A stretch of DNA of 9,909 nucleotides from UBA9630 sp043725085 (lineage in GTDB: Bacteria > Patescibacteriota > Minisyncoccia > Moranbacterales > UBA2206), in NCBI GenBank assembly GCA_043725085.1, contig JAYSLY010000020.1, positions 1 to 9,909 of the forward strand. Reading direction: 5' to 3'. Below the pieces are notes generated by a model. The model saw only the letters and a list, made by a program, of their open reading frames with translations, was not told the DNA's origin and ran no database searches. The position numbers and the translations under genes are program-made. Below, piece after piece: positions 9,855 through 9,909 of this stretch. Position 1 is the stretch's first letter. Every line of letters starts with the position of its first letter.

Positions 9855-9909
9855 AATTTAAGAGAGTTTTTTGTAAAAAAATACGGGGTTTGATTTTTGA
9901 TACTGGTGT

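Noticed and set aside
1..9909. Use of TGA as glycine (code 25)
   Set aside because: No convincing gene contains an in-frame TGA, which would be expected often under that code.

Overview
The window looks like chromosomal DNA of a small-genome bacterium, most plausibly a member of the Candidate Phyla Radiation (Patescibacteria). This is inference from style: AT-rich intergenic DNA, short intergenic gaps, A-rich start regions with almost no Shine-Dalgarno sequences, small secreted or membrane proteins of unknown role, and a tRNA without an encoded CCA end. All fourteen called or proposed reading frames end in TAA or TAG, and none contains an in-frame TGA, so the standard bacterial code fits and the TGA=Gly code of Gracilibacteria/SR1 does not.

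Layout, left to right. The tail of a plus-strand gene (1-48) is followed by a minus-strand pair: an MtaD-like amidohydrolase (1381-2388) and downstream of it a membrane-anchored family 18 glycosidase (141-1325). A cold-shock protein gene (2557-2754, plus) is divergent from that pair and has a clear promoter and terminator. A small secreted DUF5666-like protein (2866-3192, minus) and two doubtful short ORFs (3318-3452 plus, 3449-3634 minus) come next. Then follow a four-helix membrane protein of the Phage_holin_4_2/YvlD family (3709-4071, plus) and a large secreted six-bladed NHL propeller with a C-terminal LysM domain (4252-5919, minus).

Divergent from the propeller gene is a nucleoside 2-deoxyribosyltransferase-like gene (6187-6588, plus). 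It converges through a strong bidirectional terminator on a B12-binding-domain radical SAM enzyme (6658-7947, minus). tRNA-Asn(GTT) (8080-8151, minus), a small single-pass membrane protein (8272-8601, minus) and ribosomal protein bL25 (rplY/ctc, 8853-9527, plus) follow. The right end holds a consensus promoter driving a 48-codon, apparently leaderless fragment that resembles the start of a restriction S-subunit-type protein.

Most genes are single transcription units with their own promoters and hairpin terminators; only the amidohydrolase and glycosidase look like an operon. Three products are exported or anchored and act at the envelope (glycosidase, NHL-LysM protein, DUF5666-like protein). 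I see no coherent multi-gene defence, mobile or biosynthetic system. The most interesting items are the internally homogenised propeller repeats, the lone strong Shine-Dalgarno on the radical SAM gene, a terminator-like hairpin between divergent genes (possible small RNA), nested inverted repeats at 3212-3274, and the leaderless S-subunit-like fragment at the right edge.
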